Shown here piece by piece: positions 1 to 7,433 of a stretch of DNA of 59,871 nt. Position numbers and translations under genes: made by a program. This stretch comes from Armatimonadota bacterium (GTDB taxonomy: Bacteria > Armatimonadota > Fimbriimonadia > Fimbriimonadales > Fimbriimonadaceae): the NCBI GenBank assembly GCA_016223145.1, contig JACRPN010000013.1, positions 1 to 59,871 of the forward strand, read 5' to 3'. Position 1 is the first letter of the stretch; each line of letters begins with the position of its first letter. The notes under the pieces were generated by a model. That model ran no database searches, was not told the origin of the DNA, and worked only from the letters and a program-made list of their open reading frames with translations.

Positions 1-543
1 ATGAGGCTCATCGCGATGTGGTTCGCCCACTCCAAGCCTGACGTCATGAGCAATGCCTTCAGGAGGCTGCAGCTTGTTTCCTCGGCCCTCATGGCGTTTA
101 CACATGGGCAGAACGACGCCCAAAAGAGCATGGGGATCATTACCCTTGCCTTGCTGAGTGGCGGCTACATCACCGGCGACCACATCCCAACATGGGTCAA
201 GCTGAGCTGCGCGATCGCCATGGGCCTTGGAACGGCCGCCGGAGGATGGCGGATCATTCACACGGTTGGCCAGAAAATCTCCAGGCTCGAACCCGTTCAC
301 GGGTTTGCCGCCGAGACAACCGGCGCCGCCGTGCTCTTTACGACGGCCCATTTCGGGATGCCGGTCAGCACCACTCACACGATCACGGCCTCCATCTTCG
401 GAGTCGCTTCCAGCAAGAGGCGTTCGGCCGTCCGATGGGGCGTTGCGCGCAATGTCGTGATGGCCTGGGTCATCACCTTCCCCGCTTCCGCCGCCGGCGG
501 AGCGATCAGCTACTGGATTCTCAGCAGATTCTTGGGCGCGTAG
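1..543 (+). CDS. Inorganic phosphate transporter, PiT family (C-terminal part)
   Basis: C-terminal part of a PiT-family transporter, which imports phosphate across the inner membrane by cation symport. The visible 180 residues carry the family signature GQNDAQKSMG (residues 36-45), several hydrophobic helices, and a PVSTTHT motif (121-127) before the last two membrane segments. The frame is open from base 1, so the ATG at 1 is an internal Met. Full PiT proteins are usually well over 300 residues, so the N-terminal half lies outside the window. It ends 85 bases before rpsD. The family call is secure; substrate (phosphate) is from family knowledge. Confidence 0.88.
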   Translation: MRLIAMWFAHSKPDVMSNAFRRLQLVSSALMAFTHGQNDAQKSMGIITLALLSGGYITGDHIPTWVKLSCAIAMGLGTAAGGWRIIHTVGQKISRLEPVHGFAAETTGAAVLFTTAHFGMPVSTTHTITASIFGVASSKRRSAVRWGVARNVVMAWVITFPASAAGGAISYWILSRFLGA

Positions 544-558
544 CCGGATTCGCCGAGG

Positions 559-564
559 TATAAT
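559..564 (+). promoter_or_regulatory. Perfect -10 box (TATAAT) upstream of rpsD
   Basis: TATAAT lies 63 bases before the rpsD start, just after the PiT stop codon. No good -35 sits at the usual 17-base spacing (TTGGGC at 532-537 is too far), so this is a -10-only call. It would give a leader of about 55 bases containing a small GGCG/CGCC hairpin. The rpsD start itself has no obvious Shine-Dalgarno sequence. Confidence 0.45.
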
Positions 565-627
565 GAGCGTTCCGCCAGAGCGGCGTGTTTCGCCCTGCCG
601 GAATTCAAGACGGACCAATAGCAGCTT

Positions 628-1236
628 ATGGCCACCTATCGCGGAAGAAAAACGGACATCAGCCGACGCGTCGGCTTCAGTATTTGGGGCGATCCCAAGT
701 GCCCCAGCGGCAAGCGCCCCTACCCCACCGGACAGCACGGCCCCAACATGCGGGAGCGCCGGCAATCCGAATACGGCGAGCAGCTCTTGGCCAAGCAGAC
801 GATTCGCCGGTACTACGGCCTTCTTGAGCGGCAGTTCCACAACACCTTCGTCAAGGCGCAGCGCATGCACGGCAACTCAGGCCTTAACTTCCTGAGGCTT
901 CTCGAAATGCGACTTCAGACCGCCGTTTGGCGACTCGGCTACGGACGCACGGTCTTTCACGCCCGCCAGCTCGTCACGCACGGGCACATCACAGTGAACG
1001 GTAAGCTCGTGGACGTTCCCAGCTACACCCTAAAGGTCGGCGATGTCGTTGGCGTGGCCGATAACGAGACCGCCAGAAAGATCGCCCGCCTCAGCCGCTA
1101 TGAGGGTGCAGCGGTTCCCGCCTACTTCGAGCCCGACGTGCCGAACATGAACGGAAAGCTGATCTCCTTGCCCGAACGCGAGGACTTCCCGAAGTTCTTC
1201 CAAGAGCAGCAGGTCGTCGAGTTCTACGCGCGATAA
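628..1236 (+). CDS. rpsD: 30S ribosomal protein S4
   Basis: Primary 16S rRNA-binding protein of the small subunit, 202 residues, the normal length. The N-terminal domain (about 1-90) includes the conserved KRPYPTGQHG stretch, and the S4 RNA-binding domain spans about 92-155 (LEMRLQTAVWRLG, HGHITVNG, VGDVV). The C-terminus ends FYAR. The start is the only ATG consistent with the conserved MATYRGRKTD opening. Unlike in many bacteria it is not in an S13-S11-rpoA operon here: PiT is upstream and a strong terminator follows at once, so it is probably transcribed alone from the TATAAT at 559. It may regulate itself as S4 does elsewhere, but I see no recognisable pseudoknot. Confidence 0.97.
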   Translation: MATYRGRKTDISRRVGFSIWGDPKCPSGKRPYPTGQHGPNMRERRQSEYGEQLLAKQTIRRYYGLLERQFHNTFVKAQRMHGNSGLNFLRLLEMRLQTAVWRLGYGRTVFHARQLVTHGHITVNGKLVDVPSYTLKVGDVVGVADNETARKIARLSRYEGAAVPAYFEPDVPNMNGKLISLPEREDFPKFFQEQQVVEFYAR

Positions 1237-1255
1237 TCTGGTCCCTGGTCTAGCA

Positions 1256-1293
1256 AAGCGGGCGTATTCCTCAGGAATACGCCCGCTTCATTT
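1256..1293 (+). terminator. Rho-independent-type terminator after rpsD
   Basis: Perfect 15-bp inverted repeat (AAGCGGGCGTATTCC, loop TCA, then its complement) followed by CATTT. It begins 20 bases after the rpsD stop. The T tract is short, but stem length and position are convincing. Confidence 0.8.
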
Positions 1294-1298
1294 ATAGG

Positions 1299-1391
1299 TG
1301 TAGCCGCAGACCCTTCAGCCTGCGCTTTCCTTCCTCAAGATCTTGGCGGCTTCAGCCCGTGCCCGGACACCGGCTAAAGCCGGCGGCTACA
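1299..1391. repeat. 93-bp REP-like element with 9-bp terminal inverted repeats
   Basis: The element is bounded by TGTAGCCGC (1299-1307) and GCGGCTACA (1383-1391), a perfect 9-bp terminal inverted repeat. Inside are stem-like units such as GGCTTCAGCC and CCGGCTAAAGCCGG. It fills the space between the rpsD terminator and the end of the convergent metal-transport operon. No protein is encoded. It resembles dispersed GGCTTTAGCC-type intergenic repeats that I recall from other bacteria; family membership is inference. Confidence 0.6.
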
Positions 1392-1421
1392 GATGGCCCT
1401 TGTCAAGCCAATAAGGACAAC

Positions 1422-2345
1422 CTAAGCCAACTCGGGCTTCTCTTCCGCCGCATCGAGCGCCGCGTCCTCTCCCGTCCGCCTCTCCGGAAGGAAGAGCCGC
1501 ACCAGATACGCAACAACAACCAAAGCTCCCAAAGCCACCACGACCGAGGGGCCCGTCGGCCAGTTTCCAGTCCCGGCAGCCTCTCCCATCGCCATCCCTT
1601 GGAACCGCAGGTCCGGCGCAAAATAGGAGATGAGCAGCCCTCCAAAGGACCCCAAGACCCCCAACGGGATCGCCAAGGCCGCCGCAACTCCGATTCTCTC
1701 GACAAAGAAGAACGCGATGACCGCCGGCATCACGAGCCAAGTGAACACCAGCAGCACCCCCGCCACCTTGACCGAAGACGCCACCATGAACCCCAGCAGC
1801 GCATAGAAGGCGAAGTCGAGCAGCACACCCTTGAAGTTCAGGCTCTCCTGCTTGCTCAATGTGAGCGCCGAAATGGGCCTCCAGAGCAGCAGCAAGACAG
1901 CCAGGATCGAACCAAAAGTGGCCGCGTAGCCCAGGTGCTGGGAGGACTTCACAAACATGATGTTGCCGGTAAGAATCTCTTTGAGCTCCTCGTGGCCATG
2001 CCCGGATGGGTCGAACTCCAGGACGATGATGGAGGCCGCCGTCGTCAGCACGTAGACGATGCCGATGATCGCCTCGTGAGGAACCTTCCCCAACCGAAAG
2101 CGGCTCAGCGAAATGAGCAGCGCTCCCAGTAGCGCAAAGACCACGGAATACTCGTAGGCAACCGTTGACGCGGCCTCATGCCCCATGGCGATGGCCAGAG
2201 ACATGCCAAGAGCCGCCACCTGGGCCACCGCTAGGTCGATGAAGATGAGCCCCCGCCGCACGATGTGTACGCCGAACAATGTGTGTACCGGGACCATGAT
2301 CAGGACCGCAATCGCCGCAGGACCCAGAATGCTCCAGAACCCCAT
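1422..2345 (-). CDS. Zinc/manganese-type ABC transporter permease (ABC-3 family)
   Basis: Membrane subunit of a metal-cation ABC importer of the ZnuB/MntB/TroC (ABC-3) family, 307 residues with about eight or nine hydrophobic helices. Typical elements are GVHIVRRGLIFIDLAVAQVAALG near the N-terminus and the later VGVLLV-like helix (VAGVLLVFTWLVMPA). A His-rich SGHGHEE segment near residues 114-121 could touch metal. It starts three bases after the binding-protein stop, so the two are translationally linked. The C-terminal 40 residues are charged and probably cytoplasmic. The metal (Zn, Mn or Fe) cannot be told from sequence. No ATP-binding subunit is encoded nearby. Confidence 0.9.
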   Translation of the reverse strand: MGFWSILGPAAIAVLIMVPVHTLFGVHIVRRGLIFIDLAVAQVAALGMSLAIAMGHEAASTVAYEYSVVFALLGALLISLSRFRLGKVPHEAIIGIVYVLTTAASIIVLEFDPSGHGHEELKEILTGNIMFVKSSQHLGYAATFGSILAVLLLLWRPISALTLSKQESLNFKGVLLDFAFYALLGFMVASSVKVAGVLLVFTWLVMPAVIAFFFVERIGVAAALAIPLGVLGSFGGLLISYFAPDLRFQGMAMGEAAGTGNWPTGPSVVVALGALVVVAYLVRLFLPERRTGEDAALDAAEEKPELA

Positions 2346-2348
2346 GAG

Positions 2349-3362
2349 CTATTTCCCCAGCGCCGAGGCCACCCTCGACACGATGGTATCGAATAGGCCG
2401 ATATAGTCCTTAGCTGCCGGGTCCTGGCCCACGCTGCCAGGCGCTACGACCAGCGTCGCCCCCGTCCGAGACTTAACGAACTCGCCGTTCTTCGTCGAAT
2501 AGAAGGGCTCCTGCAAGATCAACTTGATTCTGTCCTCTTGCACCGTTCGGATCACGGCCGCCACGTGCCCAGGAGTCGGGTCCAGGCCCGGTTTCGGTTC
2601 AAGTTCTGCCGCAACCTTGAGTCCGAAACGGTAGTTGAAGTAGTTCCAGCTTCGGTGATAGGTCACGATCTGGCTCTTCCAGAAGGGCCGCATCTTGTTG
2701 CACCAACCGCCCAATTCGTCCAACATCCCCTTTTCCTTCAGATTCGGGACGAGTTTGTTCTCGTTATCCCACTGCCACAGGGTCGCCCCGCCGACCTTTC
2801 CGACGAGGGCGCTGCCAAACATCGCCACGTCGAGCCGGTGAGAAAAGTCCTCGGCGTTCGCCTTGTAGGCGGCAGCGTTTGCCTTGTCGATCGTGCCGAG
2901 CCTTTCTGCCAGCTTCGCCGCGATGAGACGGCCATTGTACGGATCCAGCCAGACGTGCGGGTTGCCGTAGGGGTGCATGTCGCCCTGCGCGCGGGTCACT
3001 CCGCCCTGCGGCACGTCTCGCACCGTGACCCAATCCCCCACATAGACGTGGCCGGGCTGGCCGGGCTGAATTTTGGAGTTCGCGCTTCCGTCCAGAATCG
3101 GCTGCTCGTAGGCGACTTCCAGTTCCAGGCCCACGGCCATGAAGAGGTCGGCGTTTGCGGCCTTGTTGATGTAGCTCGGCTTGGCCTCAAGGCGGTGGGG
3201 ATCGCGCGAGCCGACGATCAGCGAGGAGACGCTGACCTTCTCTTTGCCAACTTCCTTCGCGAGGGCGGCGAGGTCTGGCAGGGTCGTCAGCACGTTCACG
3301 ACCCTGGATTGGCCCGCAGCGGCGATAGACAGGATGGTAAGGATGGCGGCAACGGTTTTCAT
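2349..3362 (-). CDS. Metal ABC transporter substrate-binding protein (ZnuA/TroA family)
   Basis: Periplasmic binding protein of the cluster A-I (ZnuA/TroA) family, 337 residues. It delivers a divalent metal to the downstream permease. A signal peptide (MKTVAAILTILSIAAAGQ) is clear. Candidate ligands in the usual order are His56 (DPHRLEAKPS), His136 (NPHVWLDP), His236 (TYHRSWNYF) and an acidic residue near 314 (PGSVGQD). A long His-rich loop typical of ZnuA is absent, only GDMHPYGNPH being present. It is the middle gene of barrel, binding protein, permease, all on one strand with small gaps. Confidence 0.92.
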   Translation of the reverse strand: MKTVAAILTILSIAAAGQSRVVNVLTTLPDLAALAKEVGKEKVSVSSLIVGSRDPHRLEAKPSYINKAANADLFMAVGLELEVAYEQPILDGSANSKIQPGQPGHVYVGDWVTVRDVPQGGVTRAQGDMHPYGNPHVWLDPYNGRLIAAKLAERLGTIDKANAAAYKANAEDFSHRLDVAMFGSALVGKVGGATLWQWDNENKLVPNLKEKGMLDELGGWCNKMRPFWKSQIVTYHRSWNYFNYRFGLKVAAELEPKPGLDPTPGHVAAVIRTVQEDRIKLILQEPFYSTKNGEFVKSRTGATLVVAPGSVGQDPAAKDYIGLFDTIVSRVASALGK

Positions 3363-3386
3363 GGTGAGTTCACTCTCGGATCAAGA

Positions 3387-4487
3387 TCAATACTTGTGGG
3401 CGGGGTGGGTACCGATGAGCCACTGGAGCTGAAGTCGCAGCACGTCGCGCGTGGGCTCGAAGTTGCTGGAGATCCTCTGCCATTCCAGACGCCAATGTTG
3501 GAACTCGGTTAGCTTGAATGTCAATCCGGCCAAGACGCCGTGTCTGGAATCCGACGTCCCTGGGATCTCGCTGTAATCCAGGCCAGTGGTGAGGTGCCAG
3601 CGAGGCGCCACTTCATATACCAATCGGCCAAATGCGCCCATGGTCCGCTTGCCGAAGCCTCCGGGTTTGGCCCAATAGGCCTCAGCCTCAAAATGCGCCG
3701 ACCTCCCCTTCGTTCCCGGGCGCCATTTCATGGTGTAGTCGACACCATAAAGGTCGCCCCTCTTGGCGCCGTCCGCAGCAGCCATCGGCATGGTCGGCCC
3801 GTTCGCATAGCTGAAGCCAAGCTGCCCGGAGAGGTCCTCGTTGAAGTCGAAGAAGGTCCGATAGCGCCCGACGTAGACCGGTGAACCAAGCGACGAGCCG
3901 TTGAAGAGCGGACCCTCATCGCCGGCGTCCATGATCTCGAATGTGAGCTCATTGAACCGATCTCCAGGCAAGAGATAGCTAAGAGAAGCGCCCGATTGGC
4001 GCAGGCCCTCGTCGCCCATCGTGTCCTGAATGATGAGCGGATATTCGCTGGTGTCGAGCTGATCCGGGTGATTGCGCTGAACGCGCCCAATGGCTGCCGC
4101 GAACTTGCCGACCTTGGCAGTGAGACCCTTCCCGAGCTTGGTGTACAGGCCGAACGCCTCCTCGAGCTCGAACACGCTCTTGCCCTCTTCGTCCTTCGTG
4201 AGAGCGGCGATCGCCGTGACCTTCATGAAAGGGTCGACGTCGCCGGCAAAGCCAAACTCCAGCTCCTTCATGTCGGCGTGGCGCTTTTCGCCGGAGTTGT
4301 CCCGCAAGGTGGCGTCGAACACCCCGATGATCGCCATCTGAGGGTTGAAGTAGCTAGGATTGACCTTTGGGGATTGAGCCGGCGGTGGGGCCGGGCCCTG
4401 AATACCGGGCGTAGGACTGGGCGGACCCGTCAGTATCGCCTTTGCGGCAAGCAAGGCTAGGGCTTTGGACGAGAGGACTGGGATCAT
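3387..4487 (-). CDS. Putative outer-membrane beta-barrel protein of the metal-uptake operon
   Basis: About 366 residues, unrecognised as a named family. After a signal peptide (MIPVLSSKALALLAAKAI) comes a Pro-rich stretch, then alternating aromatic/polar strands such as FEAEAYWAKPGG and HWRLEWQRISSNF, ending in a strand-like C-terminus. This pattern fits an outer-membrane barrel. It is first in the operon with the metal-binding protein and ABC-3 permease, so a metal-passage porin role is inferred. I chose ATG at 4487; an in-frame TTG at 4538 is also open, but it coincides with a -35-like TTGACA and would disrupt the signal peptide, so I reject it. Confidence 0.6.
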   Translation of the reverse strand: MIPVLSSKALALLAAKAILTGPPSPTPGIQGPAPPPAQSPKVNPSYFNPQMAIIGVFDATLRDNSGEKRHADMKELEFGFAGDVDPFMKVTAIAALTKDEEGKSVFELEEAFGLYTKLGKGLTAKVGKFAAAIGRVQRNHPDQLDTSEYPLIIQDTMGDEGLRQSGASLSYLLPGDRFNELTFEIMDAGDEGPLFNGSSLGSPVYVGRYRTFFDFNEDLSGQLGFSYANGPTMPMAAADGAKRGDLYGVDYTMKWRPGTKGRSAHFEAEAYWAKPGGFGKRTMGAFGRLVYEVAPRWHLTTGLDYSEIPGTSDSRHGVLAGLTFKLTEFQHWRLEWQRISSNFEPTRDVLRLQLQWLIGTHPAHKY

Positions 4488-4510
4488 GAGCAGGCACCTA
4501 ACGCAAGAAT

Positions 4511-4538
4511 ATTGCATTATGCACCTTTTGGTTGTCAA
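4511..4538 (-). promoter_or_regulatory. Putative promoter with palindromic operator for the metal-uptake operon
   Basis: Read on the minus strand, TTGACA (4538-4533) is followed by an AT-rich segment containing the perfect palindrome TGCATAATGCA (4523-4513), which overlaps the expected -10 area. The start codon at 4487 is 26 bases further. Position in front of a metal-uptake operon suggests a Zur/MntR/Fur-type operator; the factor is unknown. Confidence 0.45.
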
Positions 4539-4710
4539 GCGCGCACTCGCGGCATGGGGGAATTGAGCTTGGACCCATTCCCTTGCCGCTTTCGGTGCCG
4601 GGAAGCACCCGTGCCGTAGGCTTCAACCTGCGCCACTTTTGACGCCGGCAAGAGCCGTCGGCGACGGGCTTCCCTTTGGCCACTGGCCAGCCTCAAACCT
4701 CCCGATAGAG

Positions 4711-4750
4711 GTCCCTTTCACCCTCTCACCCTCTCACCCATTCCCCTACC
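4711..4750. repeat. Period-8 short tandem array (CACCCTCT type)
   Basis: Five degenerate octamers in a row, including two exact CACCCTCT units at 4719-4734, all pyrimidine-rich on the plus strand. The array lies in the 228-base gap between the divergently placed barrel gene and the end of the NrfD gene. The rest of this gap (4540-4710) contains only a degenerate REP-like stretch near 4616-4675 and no supportable gene. Similar octamer arrays are at 20596, 48915 and 56243. Confidence 0.55.
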
Positions 4751-4767
4751 CCCTTTTTCCCTCCTGC

Positions 4768-5994
4768 CTACGCTCCCGACTTTGGTACCGGGCCCCTGGG
4801 CTTATGCTGCGCCCATGGAGGAAGCAAGTAAGTGAGCACCCAGAGGATCGCCACCGGCAGCAGCAGGATCACCAAGGCCGCCAGCAATCCCTCTCCACCG
4901 ACCAGCTCAAGCTTGTAGGTGGTCAACCCCATCAGGGTCTTCGAGAAGAGCTGCCCGCCGATGACCACATTCCAGCGCATGAGCAGCACGCCGAGCAGCA
5001 CGAGTGAGGCGCACAGGAAGTAGTACCGGGCCCGGAGAGCCTCGGGCATCTTATGCTTGACCGCCTGCATGACGGCGAGGATGATAAGAGGGACCATGCC
5101 TCCAAGGAAGAGCTGCCCACCGAACATCGTCTCGTACAGATAGCCCGAACTCAGCAGCTTCAGGATCTCGAGCGATTCGCCGGCTTCGTAGATGCGGTGC
5201 ACGAGGTCGAGCAACTCCAGGGTGAGGTCGAAGATCAGGGCAAACATCAGGTAGCGCCCGATCGCGTCCAGGCACTGCACATTCACCTTCTGCTTGCGCC
5301 ACCAGGTGGTCACCATATACACGAGCGTCACCAGGGACATCCCCGAGACGATCGCCGAGAGCAAGAAGATGATCGGCATGAGTACGCTCGCCCACCACGG
5401 GTTGCTTTTCAGCGACCCAAAAATGAACCCAACGTAGCCGTGAAGCAACACCGCCGAGGGGATTCCAATGATCGTGATAAACCTTCCTGCCCGTTCGTCA
5501 AATTCCAGCGCGCGTGGCGAGACATCACGAACGCCCAAGGTGAGCACCGAATAGATGAGCTTCTTGACTCCGGTCGACTCATCGGCCCACTGAACGATCT
5601 CCTTGCGATAATCAAACCAAATCTCCAGCAACAGGACCGCCATCAGATACCAGAGGTACACGAACCCGAACACCGCCATCGCCGAGGAAAGGTGCGGGGT
5701 CATCATGATCTCGTAGAAGCGCTCTGGATGCCCAAGGTGCGCGACCAAAGGCAGCGGCGCGCAGATGAGGAATGCAAGGGCCGTCAGAAGCGACAGCCGA
5801 TACGTCGGCGCGATGGCTTTGGCGTCGAACACCCGAACGAGCGACGCCAGAATGAACGCGCCCGCCACCAGACCGGTGAGATACGGATACAGCACGATCA
5901 GGACGCTCCACTGGAGTTCCTTCTCGTTTGGAAGCACATAGCCGGTGGTTTGAGCCAGCGGCAGAAGGCTAAGGGTCGAACCGATCGGCAACAT
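4768..5994 (-). CDS. NrfD-family quinol-interacting membrane subunit
   Basis: Integral membrane protein of the NrfD/polysulfide-reductase (PsrC) family, 408 residues with eight to ten hydrophobic helices. Such subunits exchange electrons between menaquinol and a partner Fe-S protein. Visible hallmarks are LYPYLTGLVAGAF near the N-terminus, APLPLVAHLGHPERFYEIM, and ALPL/HGYVGFIFG-type helices. I start it at the ATG at 5994, which overlaps the stop of the upstream Fe-S gene by one base (TGATG); the longer open frame to 6285 only shadows that gene. It is the last gene of the multiheme operon. Confidence 0.92.
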   Translation of the reverse strand: MLPIGSTLSLLPLAQTTGYVLPNEKELQWSVLIVLYPYLTGLVAGAFILASLVRVFDAKAIAPTYRLSLLTALAFLICAPLPLVAHLGHPERFYEIMMTPHLSSAMAVFGFVYLWYLMAVLLLEIWFDYRKEIVQWADESTGVKKLIYSVLTLGVRDVSPRALEFDERAGRFITIIGIPSAVLLHGYVGFIFGSLKSNPWWASVLMPIIFLLSAIVSGMSLVTLVYMVTTWWRKQKVNVQCLDAIGRYLMFALIFDLTLELLDLVHRIYEAGESLEILKLLSSGYLYETMFGGQLFLGGMVPLIILAVMQAVKHKMPEALRARYYFLCASLVLLGVLLMRWNVVIGGQLFSKTLMGLTTYKLELVGGEGLLAALVILLLPVAILWVLTYLLPPWAQHKPRGPVPKSGA

Positions 5995-6773
5995 CAGACC
6001 ACCTCCTTGGAAAGGCCCTTGTAGGCTATCTTCGCGCCCGTCTTCAGGTTGGGTTTCAGGACCATCGTCGGGTTCTGCTTTAGGAAGGCTGAAACCGGGC
6101 TGTCCTCTTTCGAAAGGTCGCCGAAGATGCGCGCACCGGTCGGACACACCTCGACGCAGGCAGGCTCCTGGCCCTTTGTGACGCGGTGATAGCAGAGCGT
6201 GCACTTGTCGGCCGTGTGCTTTTGTGGGTTCCAGAACCGCGACCCGTAAGGGCACGCCTGGATGCAGTAGCGGCAGCCGACGCAATAGTCGTAGTCCACG
6301 AGGACCACGCCGTCATCGGTGATGAACGTCGCGCCCACTGGGCAAACCTGCGTGCACGGGCTATCCGTGCAGTGGTTGCAGAGCTTGGGCACGAAGAACG
6401 CGCGCTCGACCTGGTCAGCGGGCACGTCGTCCCTGAAGCCGTCCTTACCGCCGTTCGGCGAGCTGATCAGCACCGTACCGTCCTTCTTGATGACGTAGCG
6501 CTCGATCCAGGTTCGGAAGTGGCCGTCGGGCACGGCGTTTTCCTTCGCGCAAGCGTCCACACAATGGCCGCACCCGATGCACTTCTCGATGTCGATGCCC
6601 ATCGAGTAGGTCGTTGTCGTGTATCTGCCGTTCCTCTCGGGCTTGTGACGGGTGATCTTCGTGGTCAGGTTGGTCCACGCGCCATAGCCCGCGGCGCCCA
6701 CCCCGATCAGGAGCAGGGATCGTCCCGTGCTCTTCAGAAAGTCGGACCTTGAAGGCTGTTGAGAATCAGGCAT
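5994..6773 (-). CDS. Four-cluster [4Fe-4S] ferredoxin-like subunit (NrfC/PsrB type)
   Basis: Electron-transfer subunit of 259 residues with sixteen cysteines arranged for four [4Fe-4S] clusters: Cys65-68-71-75, 132-135-140-144, 164-167-170-174 and 191-194-206-210. The N-terminus has a hydrophobic helix (LLLIGVGAAGYGAW, about 21-34) after SRSDFLK, resembling a Tat leader that lacks the twin arginine, so it is probably an anchored, outward-facing subunit. It starts at ATG 6773, overlapping the tetraheme stop by one base, and its stop overlaps the NrfD start. In NrfCD/PsrBC systems this subunit docks on NrfD and passes electrons to cytochromes. No catalytic molybdoprotein is nearby. Confidence 0.93.
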   Translation of the reverse strand: MPDSQQPSRSDFLKSTGRSLLLIGVGAAGYGAWTNLTTKITRHKPERNGRYTTTTYSMGIDIEKCIGCGHCVDACAKENAVPDGHFRTWIERYVIKKDGTVLISSPNGGKDGFRDDVPADQVERAFFVPKLCNHCTDSPCTQVCPVGATFITDDGVVLVDYDYCVGCRYCIQACPYGSRFWNPQKHTADKCTLCYHRVTKGQEPACVEVCPTGARIFGDLSKEDSPVSAFLKQNPTMVLKPNLKTGAKIAYKGLSKEVV

Positions 6774-7321
6774 CACTTCACCTCCTGCGCCGGGTGCATC
6801 GTGTGACACGTGATGCACTTTTCGGTCGGGTTGTGGGTCGCCAGGTCTTGTTGGGGCAACGACGCCGGGCGCCCGGCCATCTTCTGGTGGCAAACGCCGC
6901 AAAACGCCCGGCTCGTGGGCTTCGCCGGCTTCATCTTCTCGAAATCCTGAACGTGGGCTTCGGCAGGTCCGTGGCAAGACTCGCAAGCGACGCCCGCAAC
7001 AACGTGCGGCGAAGCGAACTTGTCCTCATGGCAAGTCTTGCACGCTTCTTTGCCCGCGTGAGTAAGGGGCTTGGAGGCGTGTTCCTGGACGGAATCGGAG
7101 CGGTAGAATCCGGTTTGGCCGAATGATGGGGGCACGAGCACGGTCCGCGCCAACAAAAAGACGACGATCAGTACGAGTGCGGTAACAGCCAAGTGGATCA
7201 CCTGGGGTGGGACACCTCCCCGGGCCTCTCCCGATCCACCCTCGAGGGGTGGTTCCATTGGCGGGCCGCCGGCTGACCCTTCATCCGGCGACATCAAACG
7301 ACGAGCACGTTTCCCTATCAT
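6773..7321 (-). CDS. Membrane-anchored tetraheme cytochrome c
   Basis: Short protein of 182 residues with one N-terminal membrane helix (about 41-62) and four CxxCH heme motifs: CKTCH (94), CESCH (113), CGVCH (141) and CITCH (169). The helix and heme spacing suggest an inner-membrane anchor with a periplasmic heme domain. The first 40 residues are Pro/Gly/Glu-rich and would be cytoplasmic; a start at Met10 is also possible. It is coupled by a one-base overlap to the Fe-S and NrfD genes, forming a cytochrome/Fe-S/NrfD triad like Geobacter Cbc or Desulfovibrio Qrc modules (family knowledge). Confidence 0.88.
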   Translation of the reverse strand: MIGKRARRLMSPDEGSAGGPPMEPPLEGGSGEARGGVPPQVIHLAVTALVLIVVFLLARTVLVPPSFGQTGFYRSDSVQEHASKPLTHAGKEACKTCHEDKFASPHVVAGVACESCHGPAEAHVQDFEKMKPAKPTSRAFCGVCHQKMAGRPASLPQQDLATHNPTEKCITCHTMHPAQEVK

Positions 7322-7433
7322 ATTTCATCTCCTGCTCGGCACTCCGAGCTCTCGAGACAAACCCTGTTTTCGGTCCGGGCTGCCCGCTATCGCCCGGAAT
7401 CGCAATACTGCGCGCTCGCCGCGTTCTTGGCCC

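Noticed and set aside
4488-4538. N-terminal extension of the barrel protein from TTG 4538
   Set aside because: The TTG is part of a -35-like TTGACA, and the extension lacks a signal peptide; ATG 4487 gives a proper one.
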